Assembly (NCBI GenBank): GCA_947493195.1
Contig: CANLQG010000004.1
Coordinates: 208,001 to 272,000 of the forward strand
Length of the DNA stretch: 64,000 nucleotides
From: an uncultured Sphingomonadaceae bacterium
GTDB lineage: Bacteria; Pseudomonadota; Alphaproteobacteria; Sphingomonadales; Sphingomonadaceae
Reading direction: 5' to 3'
How positions within the stretch are numbered: the first letter of the stretch is position 1; every line of letters begins with the position of its first letter. The translations under genes were made by a program, and so were the position numbers. A model generated the notes under the pieces. It was not told the DNA's origin. It did no database searches and saw nothing but the letters and a program-made list of their open reading frames with translations. Of the stretch, positions 19,065 through 28,195 are shown piece after piece.

Positions 19065-19988
19065 ATGGACTCGATAGCCTCTATTTCCCTCGCCCGTCCA
19101 GTGGCCGACATTGCCGACGAACTGGGCCGCAGCTTTGCCGAATACGGCTTTGCCGTGGTGCGCGATCACGCGATCTCGCAGGACCTGATCGACCGTGCCG
19201 ATGCCATGGCGCGCCAGTTCTTCGCCCTGCCCGACGATGTGAAGCGCGGCTATCATATCGCCGGCGGCGGCGGGGCGCGCGGCTACACCCCGTTCGGCAC
19301 CGAGATCGCCAAGGATGCGCAGGTCCATGACCTGAAGGAATTCTGGCACGTGGGCCGCAGCCTGCCCGATGGCCACCCACTGTCGGAGATGATGCAGCCC
19401 AACCTGTGGCCAGCCGAACTGCCGGATTTCCGCGAGACCTTCGAGGAACTCTACCTCGCTTTCGAGGAAACCGGAGCGCGTATCCTCAGCGCCATCGCGC
19501 TGCATCTGGGGTTGGAACAGGACTGGTTCGAAAGCACGGTGGAAGACGGTAATTCGGTGATGCGCCTGCTGCACTATCCGCCCCTGCCGGAAGACGCGCC
19601 TGCCGGGGCGATTCGCGCCGCGGCTCACGGTGACATCAACACGATCACCCTTCTGCTTGGGGCAGAGGAAGCCGGGCTGGAACTGCTGAACAGGCAGGGC
19701 GAATGGATGCCCGTATCTCCGCCTCCCGGCGCGCTGGCGGTGAACGTGGGCGACATGCTGGACCGGCTGACCAATGGCCGCCTGCGCTCCACCACGCACA
19801 GGGTGGTGAACCCGCACGGGGAAGCCGCGCACCGTTCGCGCTATTCGATGCCGTTCTTCCTGCATTTCCGGCCCGACTTCCTGATCGAGCCGCTGCCGCA
19901 ATGCGTGGACGAGGGCGAATCGCCCCAGCCGCCGATCCTGGCGCACGATTACCTGATGCAGCGCCTGCGAGAGATCGGCCTCGCCTAG
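19065..19988 (+). CDS. Isopenicillin N synthase-like Fe(II)/2-oxoglutarate dioxygenase
   Basis: 307 residues. An N-terminal DIOX_N domain (ARPVADIADELGRSFAEYGFAVVRDH) is followed by a double-stranded beta-helix. Its iron ligands are H188 and D190 in AAHGDINTITLLLG and the distal H245 in TTHRVVNP; the 2-oxoglutarate-binding Arg lies in HRSRYSMPFF. The substrate cannot be inferred; related bacterial enzymes have been linked to nucleobase, flavonoid-like or amino-acid oxidation. It follows the nucleoside transporter gene by 11 bases, so the substrate could be an imported base or nucleoside, which is inference only. Confidence 0.88.
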   Translation: MDSIASISLARPVADIADELGRSFAEYGFAVVRDHAISQDLIDRADAMARQFFALPDDVKRGYHIAGGGGARGYTPFGTEIAKDAQVHDLKEFWHVGRSLPDGHPLSEMMQPNLWPAELPDFRETFEELYLAFEETGARILSAIALHLGLEQDWFESTVEDGNSVMRLLHYPPLPEDAPAGAIRAAAHGDINTITLLLGAEEAGLELLNRQGEWMPVSPPPGALAVNVGDMLDRLTNGRLRSTTHRVVNPHGEAAHRSRYSMPFFLHFRPDFLIEPLPQCVDEGESPQPPILAHDYLMQRLREIGLA

Positions 19989-20015
19989 GCCGCACGGGGC
20001 GCCGAAACGGCGGCT

Positions 20016-20033
20016 TTGTCACACGACTGTAAT
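20016..20033 (+). promoter_or_regulatory. Putative PHO box (PhoB site) before the TonB receptor
   Basis: TTGTCAC-ACGA-CTGTAAT consists of two 7-base direct repeats with a 4-base spacer. The second repeat matches the consensus CTG(T)(A/C)A(T/C) exactly and the first has one mismatch. A possible -10 (GACTAT at 20045-20050, or TATGTT at 20048-20053) lies 11-14 bases downstream, so the box would replace the -35 as in known PhoB-activated promoters. Activation of the downstream receptor gene under phosphate starvation is inference. Confidence 0.6.
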
Positions 20034-20049
20034 GTTTCAGCACTGACTA

Positions 20050-20067
20050 TGTTGCGTTGCAGCAACA
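20050..20067. promoter_or_regulatory. Inverted repeat overlapping the putative -10/+1 region
   Basis: TGTTGC, a 6-base spacer and GCAACA form a perfect 6+6 inverted repeat, directly after the PHO box and over the predicted -10. Its position suits a repressor operator or an early hairpin in the leader. No regulator can be named. Confidence 0.4.
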
Positions 20068-20236
20068 GGGTCGGACAAGAATGCTGTCGCAGGGGCAAGT
20101 AAGGCCAGAATGAGTCTGGAATCGGTCTAAATGTCACGCCAGTGCAAACAAACTGTTCGTTAACAGGTCTAGAGGCCCGACAGCCTTACTGACGGGCCCA
20201 TCGCTTATCCTCTCCTCCTTCAGGGACTTTCAAGAC

Positions 20237-22816
20237 ATGAAACTCCGCTTCCTTGCCGCCAGCGGCATCAGCCTGGCCGCCATGGCCGTAGCCGCTCCCG
20301 CGGCTGCCCAGTCGACCGGCTCGACCGACTTCGAAGACAACGTCATCATCGTGACCGGCGCGGTCAACCGCGATGTCGGCGGCGTCCAGATCCCCGACAC
20401 CCCCCGCGCCAAGCAGGTGATCGACGAAGAACTGATCCGCCGCCAGCGCCCCGGCCAGTCGCTCAACGACATCGTGAACCTGGTTCCCGGCGTCAGCTTC
20501 CAGAACAACGACCCCTGGGGTTCCTCGGGCGGCGGCTTCACCATCCGCGGCTTCGGCGCAGACCGCGTGTCGCAGACTCTCGACGGCATTCCGCTGAACG
20601 ACAGCGGCAACTACGCGCTCTACACCAACCAGCAGGTCGACACCGAGGTGCTGTCCTCGATCAACGTCAACCTGGGCACCACCGACGTTGACAGCCCCAC
20701 CGCATCCGCGGCCGGCGGCACCATCAACATCCGCACGCGTGAGCCTTCGGATTTCGCTGCCGTCACCGCCACCGCCACCTATGGCGACGTGCTGGCTTCG
20801 GGCGCAACGAACACCGATTACTACCGCGGCTTCTTCATGGTCGACAGCGGCGACATCACCGGCAACGGCCTGAAAGCTTTCGCTTCCGTCAGCTACACGA
20901 ACTACGGCGTGCCCTACAATCCGTACGGCGAAGTGGACAAGACGCAGTTCAACGCCCGTATCTGGCAGGACATCGGCAACAACGGCGACTTCATCTCGCT
21001 GACCGGCCACTGGAACGAGAACGTCAACAACTTCGCGGGTTCTGAAGACCTCGGGCTGTTGCTGGCGCTTTCGGATGGCGACGTGCAGGAAGCTCTCGAA
21101 GAAGAAACCGGCCTTTCCGTTGGCGAGGCCCGCTTCCAGCTTTACCGTGCCAGCGGCGAATTCCCCTGCACCGTGGACTCCGACGTCCTGATCGGCGGCG
21201 GCGGCACTCCCGACGAGTCCGACCGTTACGACGATCGTAACGGCTGCGGTGCGGCGTTCTACCGTCGCTACAACCCTTCGCGCACCGGCAACCTGCGTGC
21301 CAACTCGCTGTTCACGCTGAGCGACCAGCTGACTTTCGCACTCGACGCCAGCTACCAGTACGTGAAGGCCAACGGTGGCGGCCCCGACGATCTGCGTGAA
21401 GGGTTCTTCGACGGCCTGACCGGCGCGTTCAACGGCGGCTACTACTTCGGACGCGACCTCAACGGCGACGGCGACACGCTGGACCGCATTGCCGGTAACG
21501 ACCCGAGCCAGACCCGCACCGACCGTTTCGGCCTGGTCGCCAACCTGATCTACGAACTGAGCGCCGACCACACCGTGCGCGCGGCCTACACGCTGGATCA
21601 TGCCCGTCACCGCCAGACCGGTGAAATCACCACCATGCTGGCCAACGGCGAACCGCTGGATATCTATGCGATCGATACCCCGCTGCTCGACGTTTACGGC
21701 AACGAGGTGAACAAGCGTGATCGCCTGTCCTACGCGATCCTGAACCAGCTTTCGGCAGAATATGCCGGCCGGTTTGGCGATCTCAACGTGGTGGCTGGCC
21801 TGCGCGTGCCGTTCTTCACGCGTGAGCTGAACCAGAACTGCTACACCACCTCGGACAACGGCTTCGTCGATTGCCCGGCTCCGGGTCAGGACCTGGCTGC
21901 TTACGAAGCTGCCAACCCCGACTACGTGGCACCGCTTTCGCGTGAGTACAATTACGACAAGCTGCTGCCGTCGATCGGTTTCACCTACCAGATCACCGAC
22001 GCGTTCTCGGCCTTCGGCAACTACAACATGGGCCTTTCCGTGCCGGGTACCGACCCGCTGTACGATTCGCTGTACATCCCCGATGACCAGCGTGCCCGCC
22101 CGGTTCCTGAAACCACCGACAGCTTCGATGCAGGTTTCCGCTACACCAGCGGCAATGTGCAGGCGCAGATCGCCGGCTGGTTCACCCGTTACGAAAACCG
22201 TCTGGCTTCGGCTTTCGACCCGACGGCCCGCAACGGCGAAGGTGCGGTGGTGTTCCGTAACCTTGGCCGCGTGGACAAGTACGGCGTGGACGCTTCGGTT
22301 TCGTACGCTCCGACCGACAACACGCTCCTCTACGTCTTCGGTTCGCTCAACGAATCGGAAATCGACGAAGACGTGCTCGGCGGCGAATGCGGTCTTGACC
22401 GTGACGGCGCTCCGACCCCGGCCCAGTACGGCTGTACGCTCACCAATGTCGGTCAGCAGTACTTCCTCCCGACTGGCGGCAACGCCGAATCGGGCACGCC
22501 GACCTACAGCTTCGGCGGTCGCGGCCAGGTGGTCTTCGGTGACCTGGAACTCGGCGTGCAGGCCAAGGTTACCGGCGGTCGCTGGATCAACGATCTGAAC
22601 ACCATCAAGGCACCGTCGTACACGCTGGTCGACTTCGACCTGCGCTACAACGTGGCCGAGTTCAGCAACGGCACCACCGCTGCTGTGCAGGTGAACGTCA
22701 CCAACATCTTCGATGAATACTACATCGGCTTCTTCGGTGGCTCGCTGGACGGTTTCGGCTTCGCCCAGATCGGTGCCCCGCGCGCTGCCAGTGTGTCGCT
22801 GATCATCGGCTACTAA
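20237..22816 (+). CDS. TonB-dependent outer-membrane receptor
   Basis: 859 residues with a signal peptide (ending AAAQ at about residue 24). A TonB-box-like stretch (DNVIIVTGAV) leads into a plug domain (RPGQSLNDIVNLVPGVSF, GGFTIRGFGADRVSQTLDGIPLND, TASAAGGTINIRTREP), then a 22-strand barrel ending with an aromatic residue (SLIIGY). Several extracellular-loop cysteine pairs are visible, for example CYTTS...FVDC and GECGLDRD...YGC. Codons are strongly biased to C-ending forms, suggesting high expression. The PHO box upstream and nearby phosphatases suggest uptake of a phosphorus compound rather than iron, but the substrate is not known. A strong terminator follows. Confidence 0.92.
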   Translation: MKLRFLAASGISLAAMAVAAPAAAQSTGSTDFEDNVIIVTGAVNRDVGGVQIPDTPRAKQVIDEELIRRQRPGQSLNDIVNLVPGVSFQNNDPWGSSGGGFTIRGFGADRVSQTLDGIPLNDSGNYALYTNQQVDTEVLSSINVNLGTTDVDSPTASAAGGTINIRTREPSDFAAVTATATYGDVLASGATNTDYYRGFFMVDSGDITGNGLKAFASVSYTNYGVPYNPYGEVDKTQFNARIWQDIGNNGDFISLTGHWNENVNNFAGSEDLGLLLALSDGDVQEALEEETGLSVGEARFQLYRASGEFPCTVDSDVLIGGGGTPDESDRYDDRNGCGAAFYRRYNPSRTGNLRANSLFTLSDQLTFALDASYQYVKANGGGPDDLREGFFDGLTGAFNGGYYFGRDLNGDGDTLDRIAGNDPSQTRTDRFGLVANLIYELSADHTVRAAYTLDHARHRQTGEITTMLANGEPLDIYAIDTPLLDVYGNEVNKRDRLSYAILNQLSAEYAGRFGDLNVVAGLRVPFFTRELNQNCYTTSDNGFVDCPAPGQDLAAYEAANPDYVAPLSREYNYDKLLPSIGFTYQITDAFSAFGNYNMGLSVPGTDPLYDSLYIPDDQRARPVPETTDSFDAGFRYTSGNVQAQIAGWFTRYENRLASAFDPTARNGEGAVVFRNLGRVDKYGVDASVSYAPTDNTLLYVFGSLNESEIDEDVLGGECGLDRDGAPTPAQYGCTLTNVGQQYFLPTGGNAESGTPTYSFGGRGQVVFGDLELGVQAKVTGGRWINDLNTIKAPSYTLVDFDLRYNVAEFSNGTTAAVQVNVTNIFDEYYIGFFGGSLDGFGFAQIGAPRAASVSLIIGY

Positions 22817-22834
22817 GCCGCAGCGATTATCGCC

Positions 22835-22882
22835 AACAAAAGGGCGGCGGCATCCTATCGGATGCCGCCGCCTTTTTTGTTG
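22835..22882 (+). terminator. Strong rho-independent terminator after the TonB receptor
   Basis: A 13-bp perfect GC-rich stem (22843-22855 with 22860-22872, loop TATC) is followed by TTTTTTG and preceded by AACAAAA. It can therefore work in both directions, serving the TonB receptor and the convergent AMP nucleosidase gene. Confidence 0.92.
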
Positions 22883-22925
22883 CCTTTGATGAACCGAAGG
22901 GCGCGAAGACCAGCGCCCGAAAGAA

Positions 22926-24380
22926 TCAGCGCAGCGGGGGTTCGTCGAAACTGCGCAGCTTGCGGCTGTGGAAGCTGCCCGCTTCCTTGCTCAGCAGGTG
23001 CAGCGTTTCGATCCCGATACGCAGGTGCTGGCTGATGGAGCGTTCGTAGAAGGCGTTGGCCTGGCCCGGCAGCTTGATCTCACCATGCAGGGGCTTGTCG
23101 GAAACGCACAGCAGCGTGCCGTAGGGCACGCGGAAGCGATAGCCCTGCGCCGCCACGGTGGCCGATTCCATGTCGATCGCCACGGCCCGGCTCTGGTTGA
23201 AGCGCAGGGCGGAGCGGGTGAAATGCAGTTCCCAGTTGCGATCGTCGGTCGTTACCACGGTGCCCGTGCGCAGGCGCCGCTTCAGCAGTTCCTCGCTGTC
23301 GCCGGTAATGCGCAGCGCGGCATCGAACATTGCGGTCTGCACTTCGGCAATCGGGGGAATGGGAATTTCCGGCGGGATAGCCTGGTCCAGCACGTTGTCG
23401 TCGCGCAGGTACGCGTGGGCCAGCACGTAATCGCCGATGGTCTGGCTGGGCCGCAGCCCGCCGCAGTGGCCGATCATCAGCCACACTTCCGGGCGCAGCA
23501 CGGCGATATGGTCGCAGATGGTCTTGGCATTGGACGGGCCGACACCGATGTTGACCAGCGTGATGCCCGAATTGTCCTTACCCACAAGGTGGTAAGCGGG
23601 CATCTGGTGCTTGCGCCAGGTGCCCTCGGTCACGCGTTCGCGCGCGCCTTCCAGGTCGCCGCGCTCGATCACCACGCCCGGTGCGGAGAACCGTTCATAA
23701 CGGCTATCCGGATCGGCCAGTTCGGCCAGCGCCATGTCGATGAATTCCTCGACGTAGCGGATATAGTTCGTGAACAAGACGTACCGCTGCACGTGATTTG
23801 CCGGGGTGCCGGTATAATGCCGCAAACGCGCCAGGCTGAAATCGGTGCGCAGCGCATCGAACAGCGACAGCGGGCGGCTCCCGTCCTCTCCCGCCAGCCA
23901 CGTGCCGTCGACCACCTCGTCCCCGATCTTCACCAGGTCGGAGGCGGGGAAGTGGCGCGTCAGTTCGGCGCTGCTCGCCCTGTTCAGGTCCGGCGAACCG
24001 CTATCGAGCACGTACTGGTAGGGAATCTCGTCGTGCGACCGGCCGACTTCCAGTTCCACATCGTAATCATTGACGAGGTAGTGCAACTGCTCGCGCAGGT
24101 ACGGACGGAACAGTCCGGGCTCGGCAATGGAGCTGGAATAGGTGCCCGCCTGGTTCAGCCGGGCGTAGGACCGCGCAGGATGATCCAGTCCCTCGTCACT
24201 GCGGAAATGCAGCGTGAGTTGCGGATAGGCAAAGATGCCCTTGGCCCGGTCCGCCGGATCGGGCGGCTGGCGGGTCTGGCCATAGGTGCGCAGCGCTGCC
24301 ACCAGGTTGCCGCGCGAGGCGTCGGAAATGGCCTCGAGCTGGTCGAGGATGTCGTCGATCTGGTCCGGCGTGGTCGCCAT
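22926..24380 (-). CDS. amn: AMP nucleosidase
   Basis: 484 residues, normal for Amn, preceded by AAGGAG. An N-terminal AMP-nucleosidase-specific domain (about 1-170, with FRSDEGLDHPARSYARLNQAG) is followed by a nucleoside-phosphorylase fold containing GKDNSGITLVNIGVGPSNAKT, MIGHCGGLRPSQTIGDYVLAHAY and AVAIDMESATVAAQGYRFRVPYGTLLCVSDKPLHGE. It cleaves AMP to adenine and ribose-5-phosphate in the cytoplasm, a purine salvage step that is under phosphate control in E. coli (established knowledge). It lies 43 bases downstream of the S1/P1 nuclease gene on the same strand, probably as one operon. Confidence 0.95.
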   Translation of the reverse strand: MATTPDQIDDILDQLEAISDASRGNLVAALRTYGQTRQPPDPADRAKGIFAYPQLTLHFRSDEGLDHPARSYARLNQAGTYSSSIAEPGLFRPYLREQLHYLVNDYDVELEVGRSHDEIPYQYVLDSGSPDLNRASSAELTRHFPASDLVKIGDEVVDGTWLAGEDGSRPLSLFDALRTDFSLARLRHYTGTPANHVQRYVLFTNYIRYVEEFIDMALAELADPDSRYERFSAPGVVIERGDLEGARERVTEGTWRKHQMPAYHLVGKDNSGITLVNIGVGPSNAKTICDHIAVLRPEVWLMIGHCGGLRPSQTIGDYVLAHAYLRDDNVLDQAIPPEIPIPPIAEVQTAMFDAALRITGDSEELLKRRLRTGTVVTTDDRNWELHFTRSALRFNQSRAVAIDMESATVAAQGYRFRVPYGTLLCVSDKPLHGEIKLPGQANAFYERSISQHLRIGIETLHLLSKEAGSFHSRKLRSFDEPPLR

Positions 24381-24423
24381 GAATACTCCTTGGCAGCGGT
24401 GCGATCTGCCGGGCCTTAGTCAA

Positions 24424-25242
24424 TTATCGGGCGAATACCCAGTCGAGATAGGCCGCCAGGCGGATGCCCGACTGGGCCAGCCGCGTTTCCACCGTTGGCG
24501 ACCATTCCCAGTTGTAGTCATACCGCAGCACTGCCGGGGCTTCGCGCGTGCCCATGCCCGCATCTTCTCCGGTGGCGGGATAGATGCGGTCGCGCAGGGC
24601 AACGCTTTCCGCCACCCAGGTTTCAGGCGTGGCGTCCCACCATGCCAGTACCTCGTCCGGACCCATCCGGTCGTCCAGCCGCTGCGCATATTCGGAATAG
24701 GACAGCTGCTGGCGCAGGATCATGCCCTCGTCCCACACCCAGTGCAGGTTGGTAGGCATGCCGAACCAGTCGACGATGAAATCGTTGCCGCCGCGGTCGC
24801 TACCGTTCCCGGCGTGGAGCGGCATGTGCAAGTCGGACACGAGGTGGACGACAAAGCGCAGTGCCTTCGCCTTTTCCTCGCGCGTCGCCATGTCGTTGCG
24901 CAGGGTCGCGACAAAGCCATCGAGCGCGGTCAGCGTGTCGCCCTCTGGCGGGTGGGGGATGCTGTCGGCATCGGTGCCCGGCGGCACGGTGACATAGTGG
25001 AACGGGGAGGCGGTTTCCTGCCAGAACGGTTCGGGGTTGGAGCGTTCCTCGTCCGGCCAGGTGCTGGCCTCGGGCAGGCCTTCGTGGCCCAGGATCTCGA
25101 CGATCTCGGCGCGGGTGCGGCCATCGATGTTATCCTGCGCGATCTCGGCGCTGATCCGGTGACCGATCGGCCCCCAGGCATTGGCGGGGGTGGACAGCGC
25201 GACAATGGCGATGACAGGGGCGGCAAGCAGCATTCTGATCAT
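24424..25242 (-). CDS. S1/P1-family zinc nuclease, secreted
   Basis: 272 residues with a signal peptide ending ANA just before Trp23 of WGPIGHR. In this family the free N-terminal Trp after cleavage is itself a zinc ligand. Further ligands are in GPIGHRISAEIA (H28), FHYVTVP, FVVHLVSDLHMPLHAG and GGNDFIVDWFG. These enzymes cut single-stranded DNA and RNA to 5'-mononucleotides and remove 3'-phosphates. Location: periplasm or outside. It appears to be the first gene of an operon with amn, so nucleic-acid breakdown and AMP breakdown are linked. Confidence 0.92.
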   Translation of the reverse strand: MIRMLLAAPVIAIVALSTPANAWGPIGHRISAEIAQDNIDGRTRAEIVEILGHEGLPEASTWPDEERSNPEPFWQETASPFHYVTVPPGTDADSIPHPPEGDTLTALDGFVATLRNDMATREEKAKALRFVVHLVSDLHMPLHAGNGSDRGGNDFIVDWFGMPTNLHWVWDEGMILRQQLSYSEYAQRLDDRMGPDEVLAWWDATPETWVAESVALRDRIYPATGEDAGMGTREAPAVLRYDYNWEWSPTVETRLAQSGIRLAAYLDWVFAR

Positions 25243-25403
25243 GGTGACAACCTAACGAAATCGTGTGGCAGTACGGTGAACGCATACCGTCGATCCGGCT
25301 TCTGCAGTATCCTGCCAGCAGGTGCCTTACGCGCTCTCCAGCCGATGTTATAAGAACAGCGGGCGCACCGGCCCTGAAGGACCGATGCCGCCCGGCCCGG
25401 ACC

Positions 25404-25949
25404 TCAGAACGGGATATCGTCGTCCAGATCGTCGTAGTTGGAGCCGCCGCCGCCCATGCCGCCGGAAGACTGGCCGCCGCCGCTACCGCCACCGCCGTAG
25501 TTGCCGCCGCCCTGGCCCCCGCCAAAGCCGCCGGAACCGCCGCCACCGGAGCGCTGGCCGCCGCCGAAGCCGCCACCACCGCCGCCCCCGCCTTCACCGC
25601 GACCGTCGAGCATTACCAGCGTGCCGTTGAAGCCGCGCAGCACCACCTCGGTGGAATAGCGATCCTGGCCGTTCTGGTCCTGCCACTTGCGGGTCTGGAG
25701 CTGGCCCTCGATGTAAACCTTGGAACCCTTCTTCAGGTAATTCTCGGCAACGTTGACGAGGCCTTCCGAGAAGATGGCCACCGTGTGCCACTCGGTCTTT
25801 TCCTGCCGCTCGCCGGAGTTGCGGTCCTTCCACGTCTCGCTGGTGGCGATGCGCAGGTTGCACACCTTGCCGCCGTTCTGGAAGCTGCGGACTTCCGGGT
25901 CCTGGCCCAGGTTTCCGATCAGCATCACCTTGTTGAGACTACCCGCCAT
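25404..25949 (-). CDS. ssb: Single-stranded DNA-binding protein
   Basis: 181 residues. The N-terminal OB fold (1-115) has [21 protein letters not shown] and [30 protein letters not shown]. It is followed by an unusually glycine-rich, nearly uncharged linker (about 118-170) and the acidic tip DDLDDDIPF that recruits repair and replication partners. It is essential in replication, recombination and repair. The gene is monocistronic. Confidence 0.97.
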   Translation of the reverse strand: MAGSLNKVMLIGNLGQDPEVRSFQNGGKVCNLRIATSETWKDRNSGERQEKTEWHTVAIFSEGLVNVAENYLKKGSKVYIEGQLQTRKWQDQNGQDRYSTEVVLRGFNGTLVMLDGRGEGGGGGGGGFGGGQRSGGGGSGGFGGGQGGGNYGGGGSGGGQSSGGMGGGGSNYDDLDDDIPF

Positions 25950-26038
25950 CGATTCGTATCCTTTATCAGTTCGGTGACCGGCCTATCGAATGAATCGCGC
26001 AGGCTCCACCCCTTAGGCGGCTTTCCCACATCGACAGA

Positions 26039-27886
26039 TCACAGCCCCAGAGCCACCGCGCTCCAGTAGGTGAGACCGGCAAACACGTAGGCCGCGCCAA
26101 ACAGGTAGACGAGCATGAAGATGGGCCATTTCCAGCCGTTCGTCTCGCGCTTGGCGACGGCAATGGTGGAGATGCACTGCGGCGCGAAGACGAACCACGC
26201 GAGGAAGGCGAGCGCGGTCGGCAGGCTCCACCCGGCCTGCAGGCGGGGGATCAGGCCTTGTGCTTCCTCTTCCTCGTCCGCGCCTTCAACGGCGTAGGTG
26301 GTCGCCAGCGCAGATACGGCCACTTCGCGCGCGGCCATGGCAGGTATGATTGCAAGGCTGATCTCGCGGTTGAAGCCGATGGGGGAGAGGATCACGTGCA
26401 TGCCATCGGCCACGTGCCCGGCGATGCTGGCGTCGATCTGGCTTTCGCCCGGCTCGGCCTTGGGGAAGCTCAGCAGTACCCACAGGGCGATGGTGGCGAT
26501 GAAGATGATCGTGCCCGCGCGGCGCAGGAACACCCATGCCCGCTGCCACAGGCCAATGGCCATGTCGCGCAAGGGCGGCATCTGGTAGCGTGGCATTTCC
26601 ATGATGAAGCCGCTCGCCCCGCCCTTCACCACCGTGCGTCGCAGCACCAGTGCAGCGACCATGGCGCCCACGATCCCGGCGACGTAAAGCCCGAACAGCA
26701 CCAGACCTTGCAAGCCGATGCCCGGCCCCACCGTAGTGGCAGGGATGAATGCAGCGATGATCACGGCATAGACGGGCAGCCGCGCCGAACAGGTCATTAG
26801 CGGCGCGACGAGGATCGTGGTTAGCCGGTCCTTGGGATCGGCGATGGAGCGCGTCGCCATGATGCCGGGAATGGCGCAGGCAAAGCTCGACAGCAGCGGA
26901 ATGAAGCTGCGGCCCGACAGGCCGACATAGGCCATCAGCCTGTCCATGATGAAAGCCGCGCGGGCCATGTAACCCGATTGCTCCATCGCCAGGATGAAGG
27001 CGAACAGGATCACGATCTGCGGCAGGAAGACCACAACGGAACCGACGCCGGTCAGCACGCCCTCGGTAATGAAATCGCGCAACACGCCTTCGGGCATGGC
27101 GCCTTCCACCAGGCCGATCAGCGCGGTGATGCCGCCGTCCAGCGCATCGGCAAAGGGCGTCGCCCAGGCGAACACCGCCTGGAAAATGACGAACAGCAGC
27201 GCGAACAGGATCGGCGGGCCGAGCCACCGGTGCAGCAACACCTTGTCGAGCTTGGCGTGCAGCCGATGCTTGCTGTCCTCGGTGAGGATTGCGCCTTTGA
27301 CCATGTTGCGCGCCGCAAGCCGCCGCTCTGTCAGGGTCTGCCCGGCGACCTCGTGCCGCGTGGAAAGATCCTGGTTCTCGACTTCGCCCATGGCTTCCAC
27401 CAGCGCATCGAGCCCGCGCTTGCGCACTGCGACGGTGGAGATCACCGGAACGCCCAGCGCCGCCGACAGGGCATCGGCATCGAGCACCAGACCATCGCGC
27501 TCTGCCATGTCCACCATGTTGAGGGCCACGACGGTAGGGCGGCCCAGCGCGATCAGTTCCTGCGCGAAGACGAGGTGCTGCTCGAGATTAGCCGCATCGA
27601 CGACCACCACCAGCACGTCGGGCGCCGGCTCACCCGGAAAATCCCCCTGCACGACCTGGCGTGTCACTTCCTCGTCCGGGCTCGCCGGGTCCAGCGAATA
27701 GGAACCGGGCAGGTCGATCAGCTCTACTGGCTCGCCCGATGGCAGGAACATGCGTCCGGCCTTCCGCTCCACGGTAACGCCGGGATAGTTGGCGATCTTC
27801 TGGCGCGCACCGGTAAGGGCATTGAACAGCGCGCTCTTGCCCGCATTGGGATTGCCGACCAGCGCGGCGGTGCGAAGCCGGCTCAT
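26039..27886 (-). CDS. feoB: FeoB ferrous iron transporter
   Basis: 615 residues. The N-terminal G domain has G1 GNPNAGKS (11-18), G3 DLPGSYSLDP and G4 NMVD. A helical GDI domain is followed by a membrane domain with two Gate motifs, including ARAAFIMDRLMAYVGLSGRSFIPLLSSFACAIPGIMATR and the CSARLPVYAVIIAAFIP segment. It imports Fe2+ driven by GTP. This is the compact form without a long C-terminal cysteine tail. The start overlaps the feoA stop by 4 bases (ATGA), so the two are translationally coupled. Confidence 0.96.
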   Translation of the reverse strand: MSRLRTAALVGNPNAGKSALFNALTGARQKIANYPGVTVERKAGRMFLPSGEPVELIDLPGSYSLDPASPDEEVTRQVVQGDFPGEPAPDVLVVVVDAANLEQHLVFAQELIALGRPTVVALNMVDMAERDGLVLDADALSAALGVPVISTVAVRKRGLDALVEAMGEVENQDLSTRHEVAGQTLTERRLAARNMVKGAILTEDSKHRLHAKLDKVLLHRWLGPPILFALLFVIFQAVFAWATPFADALDGGITALIGLVEGAMPEGVLRDFITEGVLTGVGSVVVFLPQIVILFAFILAMEQSGYMARAAFIMDRLMAYVGLSGRSFIPLLSSFACAIPGIMATRSIADPKDRLTTILVAPLMTCSARLPVYAVIIAAFIPATTVGPGIGLQGLVLFGLYVAGIVGAMVAALVLRRTVVKGGASGFIMEMPRYQMPPLRDMAIGLWQRAWVFLRRAGTIIFIATIALWVLLSFPKAEPGESQIDASIAGHVADGMHVILSPIGFNREISLAIIPAMAAREVAVSALATTYAVEGADEEEEAQGLIPRLQAGWSLPTALAFLAWFVFAPQCISTIAVAKRETNGWKWPIFMLVYLFGAAYVFAGLTYWSAVALGL

Positions 27887-28134
27887 ACCCGCTTCACCTG
27901 CATCGCACGGGCGTGGACGCGGCGGATCGCCACGTTCATCCGGCCCACCATGATCGCAATCGGATCGCGTCCGATGAATATGCCGCGGTGGGCAATCGCC
28001 ACGCGCGCGCCCTCATCGATGCCCATCGCCCGCAGCCGCTTGCCTTCGTCGGGCGCCAGCACGCTCCAGTCGACATGGGTGATTTCAGCGCGCTCGAGCG
28101 GCGCGAGAAGGTCGAGTGTCAGGTCGTTTTCCAC
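27883..28134 (-). CDS. feoA: FeoA-domain protein
   Basis: About 83 residues from a GTG at 28134 (VENDLTLDLLAPLERAEI). An earlier in-frame ATG at 28239 would overlap the upstream COQ9 gene and adds a sequence unlike FeoA, so I prefer the GTG. The SH3-like FeoA core is visible: GKRLRAMGIDEGARVAIAHRG and a closing strand RDPIAIMVGRMNVAIRR. FeoA is a small cytoplasmic partner needed for FeoB activity. It is followed by feoB with a 4-base overlap. The start codon is the least certain point. Confidence 0.85.
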   Translation of the reverse strand: MENDLTLDLLAPLERAEITHVDWSVLAPDEGKRLRAMGIDEGARVAIAHRGIFIGRDPIAIMVGRMNVAIRRVHARAMQVKRV

Positions 28135-28195
28135 AGATCGCCCGGTGCCAGAGCCACGCGCTAATTGCAACTGCTTCGCAATAGAAAAACGCGGC

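Noticed and set aside
20186..21610. Long open frame on the minus strand across the TonB receptor (474 codons), and similar long frames opposite gcvPB, hslU and the M16 peptidase
   Set aside because: These are opposite-strand shadows of high-GC genes. Their products are low-complexity (His, Gln, Val, Arg rich) without domains, and the real genes on the other strand are certain.
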